A DNA stretch of 64,000 bases from Semisulcospira habei (taxonomy: Eukaryota; Mollusca; Gastropoda; Semisulcospiridae): NCBI GenBank assembly GCA_036245525.1, contig BTPG01000003.1:214828449-214892448 (forward strand), read 5' to 3'. The translations under genes and the position numbers were made by a program. Shown piece after piece: positions 23,030 to 34,887 of the stretch (position 1 is the stretch's first letter; every line of letters starts with the position of its first letter). Under the pieces are notes generated by a model that saw nothing but the letters and a program-made list of their open reading frames with translations, was not told where the DNA came from and made no database searches.

Positions 23030-23880
23030 TTCTCACAGACTATTCAAGCTACAGACTTCAAACGTGGCCCAAAGATTGTGGCGAGGCCTTAATAAATGTA
23101 CCAATTTCAGTGACTTCTCTCAAAAGTCAAGGTCACAGGGGGTCCAGATAAGGGTTACAAAATAGCCATATTTTGACACAAATTTTTTCTCACCAAATAC
23201 TATTTTCAACTTCAAACCCAAATTTGTTACAGAGATACCTGAGGGTCTTACCTTTCTATTCATACTAATTTGGATGGTCCCTGGGAAAGTTCCAGATTTA
23301 GGGTCACAGGAGGTTGGCAATGTGTGAAAAATGCCTGTTTTTGATAGAATTGTAGTTCTTATCAAAATATTGCCAACTTTTTTCACATTTGGCTCAAAAT
23401 CTTTCTATGTATATTAATATAGTAATCCTCGCACTAAGGTCAAGGGTCTTGGGGGAGGGGGTGGTGTTTCAAAATGGCCCCAAAATAGACATATTTTCAC
23501 ATAAACTGTTTTTTCTCAAATACTATTTTCCACTTCAAACCCAAACTTGGTATTGAGATACCTGATGGTAAGGCCTTTCTATGCATATGAATCTGAATGA
23601 CTCACCAGAAAGGTCAAGGGTTACAAGAGGTCGGCAAGTGTGCAAAAAATTCCAGTTTTTGATAGACTTGTTGTTTTCATCAATGTTTTTGTAAACTTTT
23701 CAATCGGTTTTGGCATAAGGACAGCTGGTGATAAAACCTTTCTTTGCATACTAATTAAGTTGACCCCTAACAGAGGCCATGGGTCAGGGACGGTTGACAG
23801 ATTTGTGAAAAATGCATACATTTTGCTGATACAAAAGCCAACCCTTTTGTTGAGACACTTGAACACTTGTTGAATTCATT
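23030..23880. repeat. Diverged tandem/dispersed repeat block
   Basis: Phrases such as acttcaaacccaaattTgt, gagatacctgatgg, tatgcatactaat and aggtcaagggtcac recur several times here and again at 43.5-46.3 kb. This is a degenerate array with units of roughly 190 bp. No coding potential. Confidence 0.6.
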
Positions 23881-23888
23881 GACCTGTT

Positions 23889-24809
23889 TGTTACGTGGTT
23901 TGGTCGTAGTCGTAGTATGATAAACACACCAGACGCACGCAAGTACGGTTCTTTTAAATAAATTTCATTCAGTTGCAACCCGTCACACATGGCTTAAGGA
24001 TGTAGACAATACTGGAGTAACAGTTCCAACAATATTTTAATTAAGCGATGCGATCTCCATACACTACATTTCCAAATGCACCAACAATGATACAATGTCT
24101 TTTCTGCAAATGTCCACACAAAGTTTCTCATACAACGTACACCACCGTTACGCTGCGTCTCTCACAATGTACACCCTATACGGGCCACGTACCTACGATA
24201 AACTGCGTGTCTCTACAACTGACATTGCAAGACAATGTACATACGTGCTTTCCTAGCACCCCTTTATATATACAACCCTATTCCAGAATAACCTAAGAAA
24301 ATCATACAACGCAACCAATCAAAACAAAACACGTAACTGAAACTCATAAATATTAATAAAATAATTTTTTTTCTGGAATAACTACAAAAGGCTACAAAAA
24401 TTCGGCTGCTCATTTCAGCCCCAAATCCTATTGTATAACGACATCACACAATAGTAGGGCCGACTGTTTCACGACCTTGCCTGTACTTTCTGGAAGCTTC
24501 ACGATCTTTCATAAAACACAAAATAACGGCCGTTAACGTCACGAGCACATTAAACAACTTGTTGCGAATTGTTCCCTATACACCGACGTCACACATACGA
24601 GGTCACTAGACAGTGCGACCTTTCTAGAACGTTCTGGACTAAACTTAGTGTATCATAACAAAGCGAAATCCGCTATACGCACGAACGAAAGAAAATCTTA
24701 CTGAAAAGGTATGTGATTCGTAACCATGATAGCTCAGATAAATATCGGATCGTTTCCTACGATTAACACATGCATGATCTCACAGGACAACACAACCACA
24801 ATCGTAACA
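23889..24809 (-). mobile_element. LTR of a Ty3/gypsy-type retrotransposon, 921 bp
   Basis: It has perfect 7-bp terminal inverted ends, TGTTACG...CGTAACA. Immediately outside the right end, the minus strand reads AAAGAGGGGGGGTAA, a polypurine tract, which identifies this as the 3' LTR of an element whose body lies to the right. It matches the solo LTR at 19484-21125. Confidence 0.85.
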
Positions 24810-24826
24810 TTACCCCCCCTCTTTAC
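24810..24826 (-). other. Polypurine tract of the LTR retrotransposon
   Basis: The minus-strand purine run (AAAGAGGGGGGG) abuts the LTR. It would prime plus-strand DNA synthesis. Confidence 0.75.
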
Positions 24827-25136
24827 AATGAAATTTCACAAAAATTTCTTCACAAATCTCCAAAATACAGTCGTGGTTGTATTAACCTACACAAAACCAC
24901 AAATAATAAAAATTTCACATCAAAATAAAATAAAAAACTACTTTAAATAAATAGTCTCACAATTCCATTAAACTGTCCTGGACACTGAAATGTTTCTTCA
25001 ATTTGTTCTGGACACAGAATGTTCACTTAAACTGTACCGCGCAGGTAATCCGTTCCAAAGTTCTGCGAACCATTGATATAAAGAGAGTTAATGTCAAAGT
25101 TTGTTTCTGGAACAACACCAAATAACAAGTTACAGT

Positions 25137-25790
25137 TCACAGTTCAAAGGTTATTGGTCCTGGGTCGAAAACTGTCGGCTTAAGGAATATACGATAGTCC
25201 ATACACATCAAATTGCTCGACCTGATGAGCGATGGTGATCTGTAATCCCTGACGACTCCCTGGTCCGGCGTCTCCCAAACATTCTCTCTCGGTTCTTCAC
25301 TCGTGTTGCGAAGCCGACGACACGGCTCGTCACGAAGCGGCTCGTTCGATGTCAGATCAAGCTCGTGTTGGACGGTGTCTGTTGTCCCTGGGTCAGGTGT
25401 AAACCGACTCTTGAACTCATGAGTCAGGACGCTCAGTTCTTCTCGTTGAGTTTGGGTCAGATTCCGACCCAACTGGATGTCTTCTACATACTCCTTGTAT
25501 CGGAGTTCGTTAAGATCAAACATGTTTTCGTCGTCTAGTCTTTCGTCATCAGCAAGACGCACCGATGCCGCCAGTTGTGTTTTGCCTTGACGACCTCTCT
25601 CAATATACTTCTTCAGCAGATTAGCATGGTAAGTCTTCACCTTGTTGTTGATCTTGACCCTGTAGTCGCTGATGCCAACCACTGTGTCGACAACGTAGGG
25701 TCCTTTCCACTGCATCAGGAGTTTGTTGTTGTCGGTAGGAAGAAGAACCAATACTTGGTCACCTGGCTGGAATCGTCGAGGTTTCTGTCT
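25137..25790 (-). pseudogene. Ty3/gypsy pol fragment: integrase C-terminus followed by RT N-terminus
   Basis: The open frame starts with the integrase GPY/F module (VLLPTDNNKLLMQWKGPYVV, SDYRVKINNKVKTYHANLL). It continues through an acidic spacer into the RT N-terminal region (LTHEFKSRF, DTVQHELDLTSNEPLR, MCMDYR, TVFDPGP) and then stops. Integrase upstream of RT is the order described for Gmr1-like elements and is opposite to ordinary Ty3/gypsy. The rest of RT and RNase H is absent, so the copy is internally deleted. The next 330 bp before the polypurine tract hold no coding sequence. Confidence 0.72.
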
Positions 25791-25794
25791 TTTT

Positions 25795-26652
25795 CAGACT
25801 CACCTCGAGTCCAAAGAGCTGGGCAGCGTCTGCGAAGCAGGACGTGATGCGCTGCAGGGCTCTCTCTGTGTGTGCAACGAGGGCAGCGTCATCAGCAAAA
25901 AGCAGCTCACGAATCAGTTGGTCTAGGGTTTTCGTGTGGGCCTGCAGTCGTCTGAGGTTGAACAGGCTACCATCGAGACGATATCTGATGTACACTGCAT
26001 CGTCATCATCGAGGTCCACTGTGGCCTGCTTCAACATCATGCTAAAACAGATGGTGAAGAGGGTCGGTGCCAGCACGCAGCCCTGCTTTACGCCGTTGAG
26101 AATAGGGAATGGTTCTGAGAGGTCATTGTTGAATCTGACCTGGCCTTGCTGGTCCTCGTGTAGCTGGATAATCATGCTGAGGAACTTTTGGGGACAGCCA
26201 AGTCGCTCCAGGATCTGCCACATGCCTTGCCTGCACACAGCGTCGAACGCTTTTGTTAGGTCGACAAACGTTATGTACAGCCCTTTGTTCTGCTCGCGGC
26301 ACTTCTCCTGAAGCTGTCTCAGCACAAAGACCATATCGGTGGTGCTCCTGTTTGCTCTGAAGCCACACTGGCCCTCTGGGAGGTGGTCTTCAGCGATGGC
26401 AGGAACCAGCCGATTCAGGAGCAGCCTTGCAAGAAGTTTTCCAGCAATGGACAGCAGGGTAATTCCCCGATAGTTGGAACAGTCAGACTTCTCGCCTTTG
26501 TTCTTGTACAAGGTGATAACGACAGTATCACGGAGATCCGTTGGTAGTGTTCCTTCCTCCCAGCAGCAGAGAAAGAGGTCATGGAGCTTGTTGTGCAGTG
26601 CTGTGCCTCCATGTTTCCAGATCTCTGGCGGTATTCCATCAGTAGGCAGTGG
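25795..26652 (-). mobile_element. LINE-Z copy 4, RT segment (open frame)
   Basis: About 285 residues of uninterrupted RT: DGIPPEIWKHGGTALH, ITLYKNKGEKSDCSNYRGIT, GQCGFRANRSTTDMVFVLRQ, FVDLTKAFDAVCRQGMW, GVKQGCVLAPTLF and the intact catalytic LLFADDAALVAHTE. At 25795 it passes directly into gypsy pol after SLKKTE, so its 3' end is missing. At 26653-26670 it meets a short palindrome, beyond which the same LINE's 5' half runs on the opposite strand. Confidence 0.82.
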
Positions 26653-26670
26653 GCAGATGTTCACATCTGC
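26653..26670. repeat. Palindrome at the LINE-Z inversion junction
   Basis: GCAGATGT-TC-ACATCTGC is perfectly self-complementary and lies exactly between the minus-strand RT and the plus-strand 5' leader. Confidence 0.75.
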
Positions 26671-29365
26671 ACGAGACATAGACGACCCCGCCCTGCACGA
26701 GTCCCCTGCTGCCTTGCAGGCCTGGCCGCTTGGCTGCGGAAATGCTAAGGGAGGAAACCCCTGACATCAAAGCCCCCGTGTCTCCGGGGAAGGCTTTTGA
26801 GCCAGAGACTAGGACAAGGACAGTCTGATATAAAACCTACGACCCGAGGACCTCGATGCCACCGTCCCAACTTGCTAGGCCATGGCAGACGAACCAAGGG
26901 TTTAAATGGTGGGGCCAGTACTGCGCACACTGCACTCCACCAAAACGCTCCACCGCGCAGGCTTTAGGAAACGTCCACGGACCATGACACTGACCATTCC
27001 AAGTCCTGTAGCGACGGGCGAGGGGCGAAACGGCAGGTGAAAGATGTCACTGGAAGCCGCAGTCTCAAACCTGCATGCAGGCGGTTCATGATATTGGTCG
27101 CCTGATGTTGACCTGGGGATGACAACATCTCTCGGCACACCCTGAACGACCAAGCAGCCTTCTCTAGGGACAGCACTGCTTGCTCCACACGGAGAGGGGC
27201 CTAGAAAAGGTGGCCTAAACAAAGCTCGTCCCCTCGCAACCCCAGTTGGCTAGCCGCGGTCAACGGGCATCTTCTCCTGCGGTCAAAAAACAAGAAAGAA
27301 TAACGGATCCACTCTCATGACGACCACGACCGGACTCAACGTAGCATGCTGAAACATCCGAACCATGCTCGACAAAGCAGACAGCGGACGCCCTGAACGT
27401 CGCTCCGCCCTCATTGCCCATGAATTGCGGAGGTTAAACATCGACATCGTTGCGCTCAGTGAAGTACGCCTTCCGGACGAAGGCAGCCTCCAAGAACTTG
27501 GCGCTAGGTACACCCTCTACTGGTCAGGCAGGCCTGAATCAGAAAGACGGCTCTCAGGCGTGGGTTTCATGGTCAAGACCTCCATTGCGACTAAGCTGGA
27601 AAACCTACCAACGGGTCACTCAGACCGCATCATGTCTATGCGCCTCCCACTGAGACACCAGCAACACGTCACCCTTCTCAGTGTGTACTCCCCAACCCTC
27701 CTGGCAGAGCCTGCTGAAAAGGACAAGTTTTACACTGACCTGCGGAGCATCATACAGAGCACCCCTGCAGAGGACAAAGTCATCATCCTTGGCGACTTCA
27801 ACGCCAGAGTGGGCCAGGACTCTGAAGCCTGGAAAGGAGTCCTCGGAAAGCATGGCGTCGTGAACTGCAATGACAATGGCCGCCTACTGTTTGAGTTCTG
27901 TGCAGAGCAGCAACTGGTCATCACCAACACTACTTTTCAGCAAAACGACCGTCGAAAGACCACCTGGATGCATCCTCGCTCAAAACACTGGCACCTTATC
28001 GACTATGTCCTAGTGCGTCAGAGGGACCGCAGTGATGTCCTCCTCACCAGAGTGATGCCCAGCGCAGAGTGCCACACTGACCACCGCCTTGTCCGCTGCA
28101 AACTCAGGCTCCACGTCAAGCCAAAACCCAAGAAATGGGGGCCCTCCAAGAAAAGCTTGATGTTGCCAGCCTTCAGCGTGACGACGTGAAAGCTGCCTTT
28201 CAGACAGATTTACAGCGCAGGCTCAAAGACACAGCGGACCCAGCAGACTCCTACCCTGAAACACTCTGGGAACAACTGAAAACTGCTATTGCAAAATCCT
28301 CTGCAGAAGTCTTGGGTTTCGCTAGAAAAAAGAACAAAGTATTTACCCGACCACATATAGTAATGCACCTTCGTGTTTTTGTATGTATGTTTCCCCTGCC
28401 TACTTCCTAAGTTCCGGAGAAAGACATGGCTTATATAAGAGACCTGATGCATCTTATTTGAAAATGCAAATGATCGTCTTATTCTATACCTGCGTATTTC
28501 TCTGTGGGCTGGCGATTGGGTTCCTGATAGGCGGGGCAGGGGATCTAACTGTTGTCCGGCGCTGAGTAATTCCCCTTGGTTTGTTGTACAATTCTGCCAG
28601 CGCTAGCCTCACCTATCTGGTGTGTGAGTATCTCAGTATAACTCGAGGCAAATTTGTATCGTTACATTGTTGTGTAATGTTCTGTGCATCTACTGTGGGA
28701 ATACAGGGTATTTACCCGATCACATATAGTAATGCACCTTCGTGTTTGTGTATGTATGTTTCCCCTGCCTACTTGCTAAGTTCAGGAGAAAGACATGGGT
28801 TATATAAGAGACCTGATGCATCTTATTTGAAGATGCAAATGATCGTCTTATTCTATACCTGCGTATTTCTCTGTGGGCTGGCGATTGGGTGCCTGATAGG
28901 CGGGGGCAGGGGATCTAACTGTCGTCCAGCGCTGAGTAATTCCCCTTGGTTTGTTGAACAAAGACTGGTTTGACGAAAACGATGTTGAGATCCAGGAACA
29001 CCTAGCAAAAAAAAAAGAGCCGCCCATCAGGCCCACCCAGCCCAGCCTTCCTGCCCTGTGAAGAAGTCTGCCTTCCGCCTCGTCTGCAGCAGTCTCCAGC
29101 GCACGCTCAGAGATCTCTAGAATGAGTGGTGGACCAGACTTGCACAGAGGACCCAGCTTTGCGCTGACAATGGTGACTACATGGGATTCTACGAAGCTAT
29201 GAAAGCAGTGTATGGCCCCAGGCACCTGGTACAAAGTCCCATGCGAAGCGCGAATGGCCAGGCACTCCTCACAGATAATACTTCATCTTGAACCGCTGGT
29301 CGGAGTACTTTCAGAGCCTCTTCAGCGCTGAGCGCACTGTTCAAGAAGCAGTCGTCCTACAACGG
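26671..29365 (+). mobile_element. LINE-Z copy 4, 5' leader, endonuclease and linker
   Basis: A leader of about 690 bp is followed by a largely open endonuclease (27365-28340): RSALIAHELRRLNIDIVALS, RRLSGVGFMVK, VIILGDFNARVGQDSEAW, HPRSKHWHLIDYVLVRQ, ECHTDHRLVRCKLRL. The expected ...CWNIRTMLDK start has a TGA in place of Trp. The linker runs on to 28339, is interrupted to 28955, and resumes (DWFDENDVEIQEHLAKKKR, MGFYEAMKAVYGPRHLVQ) to about 29365. The RT that should follow is found inverted at 25795-26652. Confidence 0.82.
28340..28955 (+). mobile_element. 616-bp insertion with ~246-bp terminal direct repeats (TRIM-like or tandem unit)
   Basis: Two near-identical segments (28340-28585 and 28709-28955) start TATTTACCCGA.CACATATAG and end CCTTGGTTTGTTG. 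They are separated by about 123 bp, giving a 369-bp period. Each repeat contains TTATATAAGAG, a good TATA box. A duplication gaacaaag lies at 28332-28339 and 28956-28963, and the LINE linker frame (RKKNK / DWFDEN) resumes. The termini are not TG...CA, there is no ORF, and no hammerhead core was found. A third, inverted partial copy lies at 31819-32010. Confidence 0.65.
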
Positions 29366-29379
29366 ATGTGTTTAAACTC

Positions 29380-30097
29380 AAACGTGTGGTAAAGTTTAAC
29401 CCAAGGTACTTATACATATTGACAACTTCTACCCTCGTTCCCCCGTAAATCCATTTTTCATATTTTGACAAATACCCACCATTTCGAAACACAATTATTT
29501 TTGTCTTGTCTAGGTTAACAGACAAACCAAGCTTAGATGCTTCTTTGTATAAATTGTTCAGCTGAGTCTGAAGGCCATTTGGGGTTGATGAAAACAAAGC
29601 AATGTCATCTGCAAACATCAACAAAAACAGTTCTGCTGCATCGGCTTTTAGTTGGAAACCATGTTTACCATTTTCAATAATGTACACAGCAAGCTCGTTA
29701 ATCAAAAATTAGAACAATGTCGGCGATGCTAAACATCCTTGTTTTAAACCTTGGAAACACTCAAAAAACGCTGTACAATTCAGGCTGTCTCTAACACAAA
29801 ATTTCACCGAGTCATATATTGCCTTCATAGCTGAAAGCATTTTGCCGCGTACTCCAGCCTTCAATAAAATATTCCAAAGCACACCTCTTTTAACAGTATC
29901 GAAGGCTTTGCGGAAGTCAACAAAAGCCACATAAACTTTCTTATTTTGTAGAAGTTGTTTTTGAACAATAGCATAAAGTGTAAATATATGGTCCACAGTA
30001 GAATAGGATTTCCTAAACCCGGCTTGTGTTTCAGACAGAATATTATGTTCCTCAGCACCCAGTCTGTTAACCTTCTGTTCAAAATGTAGGTATACAT
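29380..30097 (-). pseudogene. LINE RT fragment related to the 2A-LINE
   Basis: Two frames separated by a stop at 29709 encode an RT palm: YVAFVDFRKAFDTVKRGVLW, GLKQGCLASPTLF, then LFLLMFADDIALFSS, LGLSVNLDKTKIIVFRNGG and YKYLGLNFTTRLS. Spacing and motifs match the RT at 34888-37053, but the two are clearly different families. Both ends are truncated. No endonuclease adjoins it. Confidence 0.78.
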
Positions 30098-30172
30098 TTA
30101 TAAATTATGTAATGTCTCACTCCATTGTATGGACAATTTGTCTGAACAATAAACTGTCTGAGTCTGAGTCTG

Positions 30173-30173
<1 letters not shown>

Positions 30174-30269
<96 letters not shown>
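30174..30269. repeat. (CT)n microsatellite
   Basis: It is preceded by aataaactgtctgagtctga, a LINE-like 3' tail from which it may have grown. Confidence 0.95.
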
Positions 30270-30271
<2 letters not shown>

Positions 30272-31059
30272 CGCGTCACATTTGGGCCACGTATACTTTA
30301 CACGCATCAGTGGCATATCTGTATGTGGCATTGCAGCGAAACAGTCGAAAATGCGGCGGAGAACGCTCAACCTGTATCGAGACAGGCTTGTAACAATTCC
30401 TACTGTAAGTGACCTCACTGATTGCAAGTCTCACTGCTCCCTGTTCATTCTCTGTAACAATGGCAATACCAAAGACAGGTTCGCTGAGTTCTGCCTTGAG
30501 CTGGCTACCCGAGTCCTGCAACTAACCTTGTGGTCCGCGGCAGTGCAGTGTGACGTCACATCAGAGTGTCTGCGTGAAGAGCGCCACACTACCCTGGTCA
30601 GGTGTCCTCCTGCCGTCCTCAAGGAGCTGTCCCAGTCCAAGTGGATTTAGTCATTCGAGACGACCTCATGCGGACACGCGGCTTTTCGCCGCGTGCCCAC
30701 TTGTACTTGCCGGTCGTCTCCAAATGTGATAATGATAGCACTGTCCTTATCTACACCGCCAGCGATGTCCCCTCACCTATAGACGGCGCAGCGGTCAGGA
30801 GGCTAGCTCACCCGCAGTACCTAGTGATGTCACTCTATTACTTGGTCCCACACAAGGCCGACCTGAGGCACGTGGGTGTTGTGGTGACAAGGTCGCTGAC
30901 CTACTGAAGGAACTCACAGCGGGCCAGCCAGGTATGTGTCGCGTGTACCTGTCAATCATTCACTTGCTAAAATTAATGATACTTGCACTACTTGGAATTA
31001 TGATCGATCCATCTCCTGCTGTCGGGTGTTGGGGCTAAATGGGTTAACTCCAGCAGCTA

Positions 31060-31061
<2 letters not shown>
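30270..31061. other. Unassigned stretch with weak open frames
   Basis: Frames of about 100-120 codons on the plus strand (for example VDLVIRDDLMRTRGFSPRAH) have no recognised motif. Not called as genes. Confidence 0.3.

Positions 31062-31103
<42 letters not shown>
31062..31103. repeat. Poly(T) tract
   Basis: About 42 T. Confidence 0.9.
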
Positions 31104-31108
<5 letters not shown>

Positions 31109-31611
31109 TAACTAGAACAGTTAAGCCGTGCAGTCCTCAAACTTGGCCCAAACTATGACTCTTCCTCAGCTATTGATGCGGGGCGCCTAAGCTCATGAAG
31201 GAGACAATCCATCCAGACCAGGAGAGAGGTGCATCCTGACATAGCGTAAGTATATCCACATCATCATCCATCGTCACGTCACGGATGGCTGCTTCTTCGT
31301 CGTTTGGTGTAAGGACCTGCGCTGCCAGTCCACGCTCACGGAGACAGGGTGACCACTGGCATGTCGTCACCTGGGAAATCACGCAGGACGGTGGTGTCTC
31401 CGCCCAGCATGTTCTAGACCTGTTTACACAGGTAGAACAAAGTAAGATCACCATGATCGTTATATGCACGACCGAGCGACGATGCTGACTCGGCGATGGT
31501 GCTGCTGGTGGTTGTAGCGGAGGTTATAGTAGTGACGCATCGTGATGCCTTCTTTAACACCTTTACTGCCGAGGAAAAAAGTGAACACGACCCATGGGGC
31601 AAGAGACATTT

Positions 31612-31651
31612 ATCCTCATGAGCCTCCGCGACTGCGGGGGCTCATGAGGAT
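31612..31651. repeat. Short perfect-type palindrome
   Basis: 18-nt arms (atcctcatgagcctccgc and its complement with one mismatch) flank a 4-nt loop. Weaker pairing continues outside. Possible MITE remnant. Confidence 0.6.
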
Positions 31652-31818
31652 CTATATCTTTTGCTGAGACCAATTTGTATCCATGCTTCTTGAACGGTGT
31701 CGTTGAATGGACCAAGATTTCAGGAACAAAAATGTACGAACAGTGCACTAAGTCAGTAAGTGCGTCGGTGAGCGAGGCGATCAGTACTCTAAGTAAATAC
31801 GAATACCTTGCAGATGTA

Positions 31819-32010
31819 CACACTCACAAACCAGATATGTGAGGCTAGCGCTGGCAGAATTGTACACAAACCAAAAGGAATCACTCAGCGCTGGACAGAC
31901 AAACAGTTAGATCTCCTTGCCCCCGCCTATCAGGCACCCAATCGCCAGCCCACAGAGAAATACGCAGGTATAGAACAAGACGATCATCTGCATCCTCAAA
32001 TGTTTTACAT
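31819..32010 (-). mobile_element. Inverted partial copy of the 369-bp unit with target duplication
   Basis: The minus strand matches the middle of the 28340-28955 element (ATGATCGTCTT, GGGCTGGCGATTGGGTGCC, CAGCGCTAGCCTCAC). It crosses the join between its terminal repeat and internal part. The sequence cttgcagatgta is duplicated at 31807-31818 and 32011-32022, so it inserted on its own. Confidence 0.7.
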
Positions 32011-32339
32011 CTTGCAGATGTAAAAACAACAAATGTGAACATAAACAAATAAATACATTTGACTGAATAGAACACACCGACCGATTACAGTAAGTGCAAC
32101 ACACGACCATCTGCTATGTTAATATCCACCTAGAAAGAAAACGTGCTTGAAAACTGAGACAACACTAACTTATACCACACACACACGCACGCACACACGA
32201 CGCAAACAACCCGCATACACACACGTGCGTATCACACATAGCAAATTCATAGACCTGAGGCTGACATAGTGACCGTCCTTCAAATGATGTCATGACTATA
32301 AGTCTATGCAATGGCATCATTTAGGAGACGGATAGATGA

Positions 32340-32930
32340 TTACACGAAAGAAAGACGTCAGCGATTTGTTTTGCACGTCACAGTTCCGTATCTCCTGGAG
32401 GAAGGCAACGAGGCATATTCTTGGGATAAAACATGACTATCATCAGATAGAATGTGGAAGGCGTTGTTAAGCACCTGCTTCTCATACAAAGAATAAAGGC
32501 AGGGCTGCAGAACAACAGTTATTTTGCTTTTGATGTTGATAATGCGCTGGAGCTTAGTCTTATCATTTAGGCTCATGTTCCCAAATCAAGAGACACATGA
32601 GAAGGTAAGCACACTTTGAATAAAAGACTGATAAAAGAGAGTTAAAATAGAGATGTCAACATTAAACTTGCGCAGCTTCCTCAAACGATACAGGAGCTGT
32701 TAGCCTTTATTGTGCAAAACCTCACACTGTCTGTCCCATTTAAGTTTGTGATCGATGGTGGTTCCAATGTATTTGTACTCGGTAACCTTTTCCACTATTT
32801 CATCAAAAATGACAGTGTCTGGCTGCATTTGAAGTTTTTTTTTTTTTCTGAAGTCCATGCACATATCTCCTGAATATCTCTTGAGGCACGCAATCATTGA
32901 CGTCACTTACAGTAGATTTGTTACAGGCCT
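32340..32930 (-). pseudogene. LINE RT C-terminal fragment
   Basis: Pieces VEKVTEYKYIGTTIDHKLKW, LRKLRKFNVD, FIQSVLTFS and ASLPSSRRYGTVTCKTNR form the conserved C-terminal stretch of a LINE RT common in fish and invertebrates. Stops near 32700 and 32590 break it. Confidence 0.72.
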
Positions 32931-33216
32931 GTCTGGATACATCGTCATGTGCACGCGCTCCGACGAGCCCCACTTCAAAGTTGCTCCTATTTTAAAATAG
33001 AAACAACAAAAAGGAAAGATATGCACGAGTAACGTTCTTCTCATCTGACGTAGCATAGGAAATTATTGCGTCAAAATGGCAACATAATTTTACAATATAT
33101 TCCGGTTGAAATGGCGTGTTTTGCCGCTGTGATAGCTGATGTAACTTAAGCATCAGGAATTGATGTCCAGAGTACTGTTTCATTCAAGTAAAAGGAGTGC
33201 AGAGAAACGAGTCGTG

Positions 33217-33316
33217 ATGGATGTGCACGTTGTGTATACAGCCCTGATGGTGTTCGGGTGTATTGTCTTTAGGCGAGTAGTTTGCGCGGAAGAGGACGAT
33301 CCAGATATCTATTTCA
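33217..33316 (+). CDS. Candidate first coding exon encoding a signal peptide
   Basis: An ATG opens 33 codons: a hydrophobic N-terminus (VVYTALMVFGCIVF), then VVCA as a plausible signal-peptidase site, then an acidic mature start (EEDDPDIYF). The frame runs into a strong donor, A|GTAAGT, at 33317. This is the best host-gene candidate in the window, but no partner exon could be assigned and no protein family is recognised. Exon-like pieces at 42-46 kb lie on the same strand. Confidence 0.35.
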
Positions 33317-34732
<1,416 letters not shown>

Positions 34733-34887
34733 TTTATTTCAGTTTTTGCAGGCCATCAGGCCCATATGAACACAAAATACAATTTACAACCAGAAAATAC
34801 AGGAAGGTGGTTGTAAAACACACTCATATAGCATTACATCAGCGCACATAAATAAACAAAAACAAGAAAAATTCAAAGCAAATCCCT

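Noticed and set aside
19484..24809. Reading the two LTR copies as the 5' and 3' LTRs of one 5.3-kb element
   Set aside because: The polypurine tract and pol fragment lie outside this interval, to the right of the second LTR. The interval between them holds no pol sequence, and the two LTRs are clearly diverged.
28430..28480. Possible hammerhead core ctgatgcat...gaaa in the 369-bp unit
   Set aside because: The required CUGAUGA is CUGAUGC and no stem II can form, so it is not a hammerhead.
30670..30700. GC-rich hairpin acgcggc-ttttc-gccgcgt
   Set aside because: Only 7-bp arms, no second copy, and no T-run or context for a terminator in a eukaryotic sequence.
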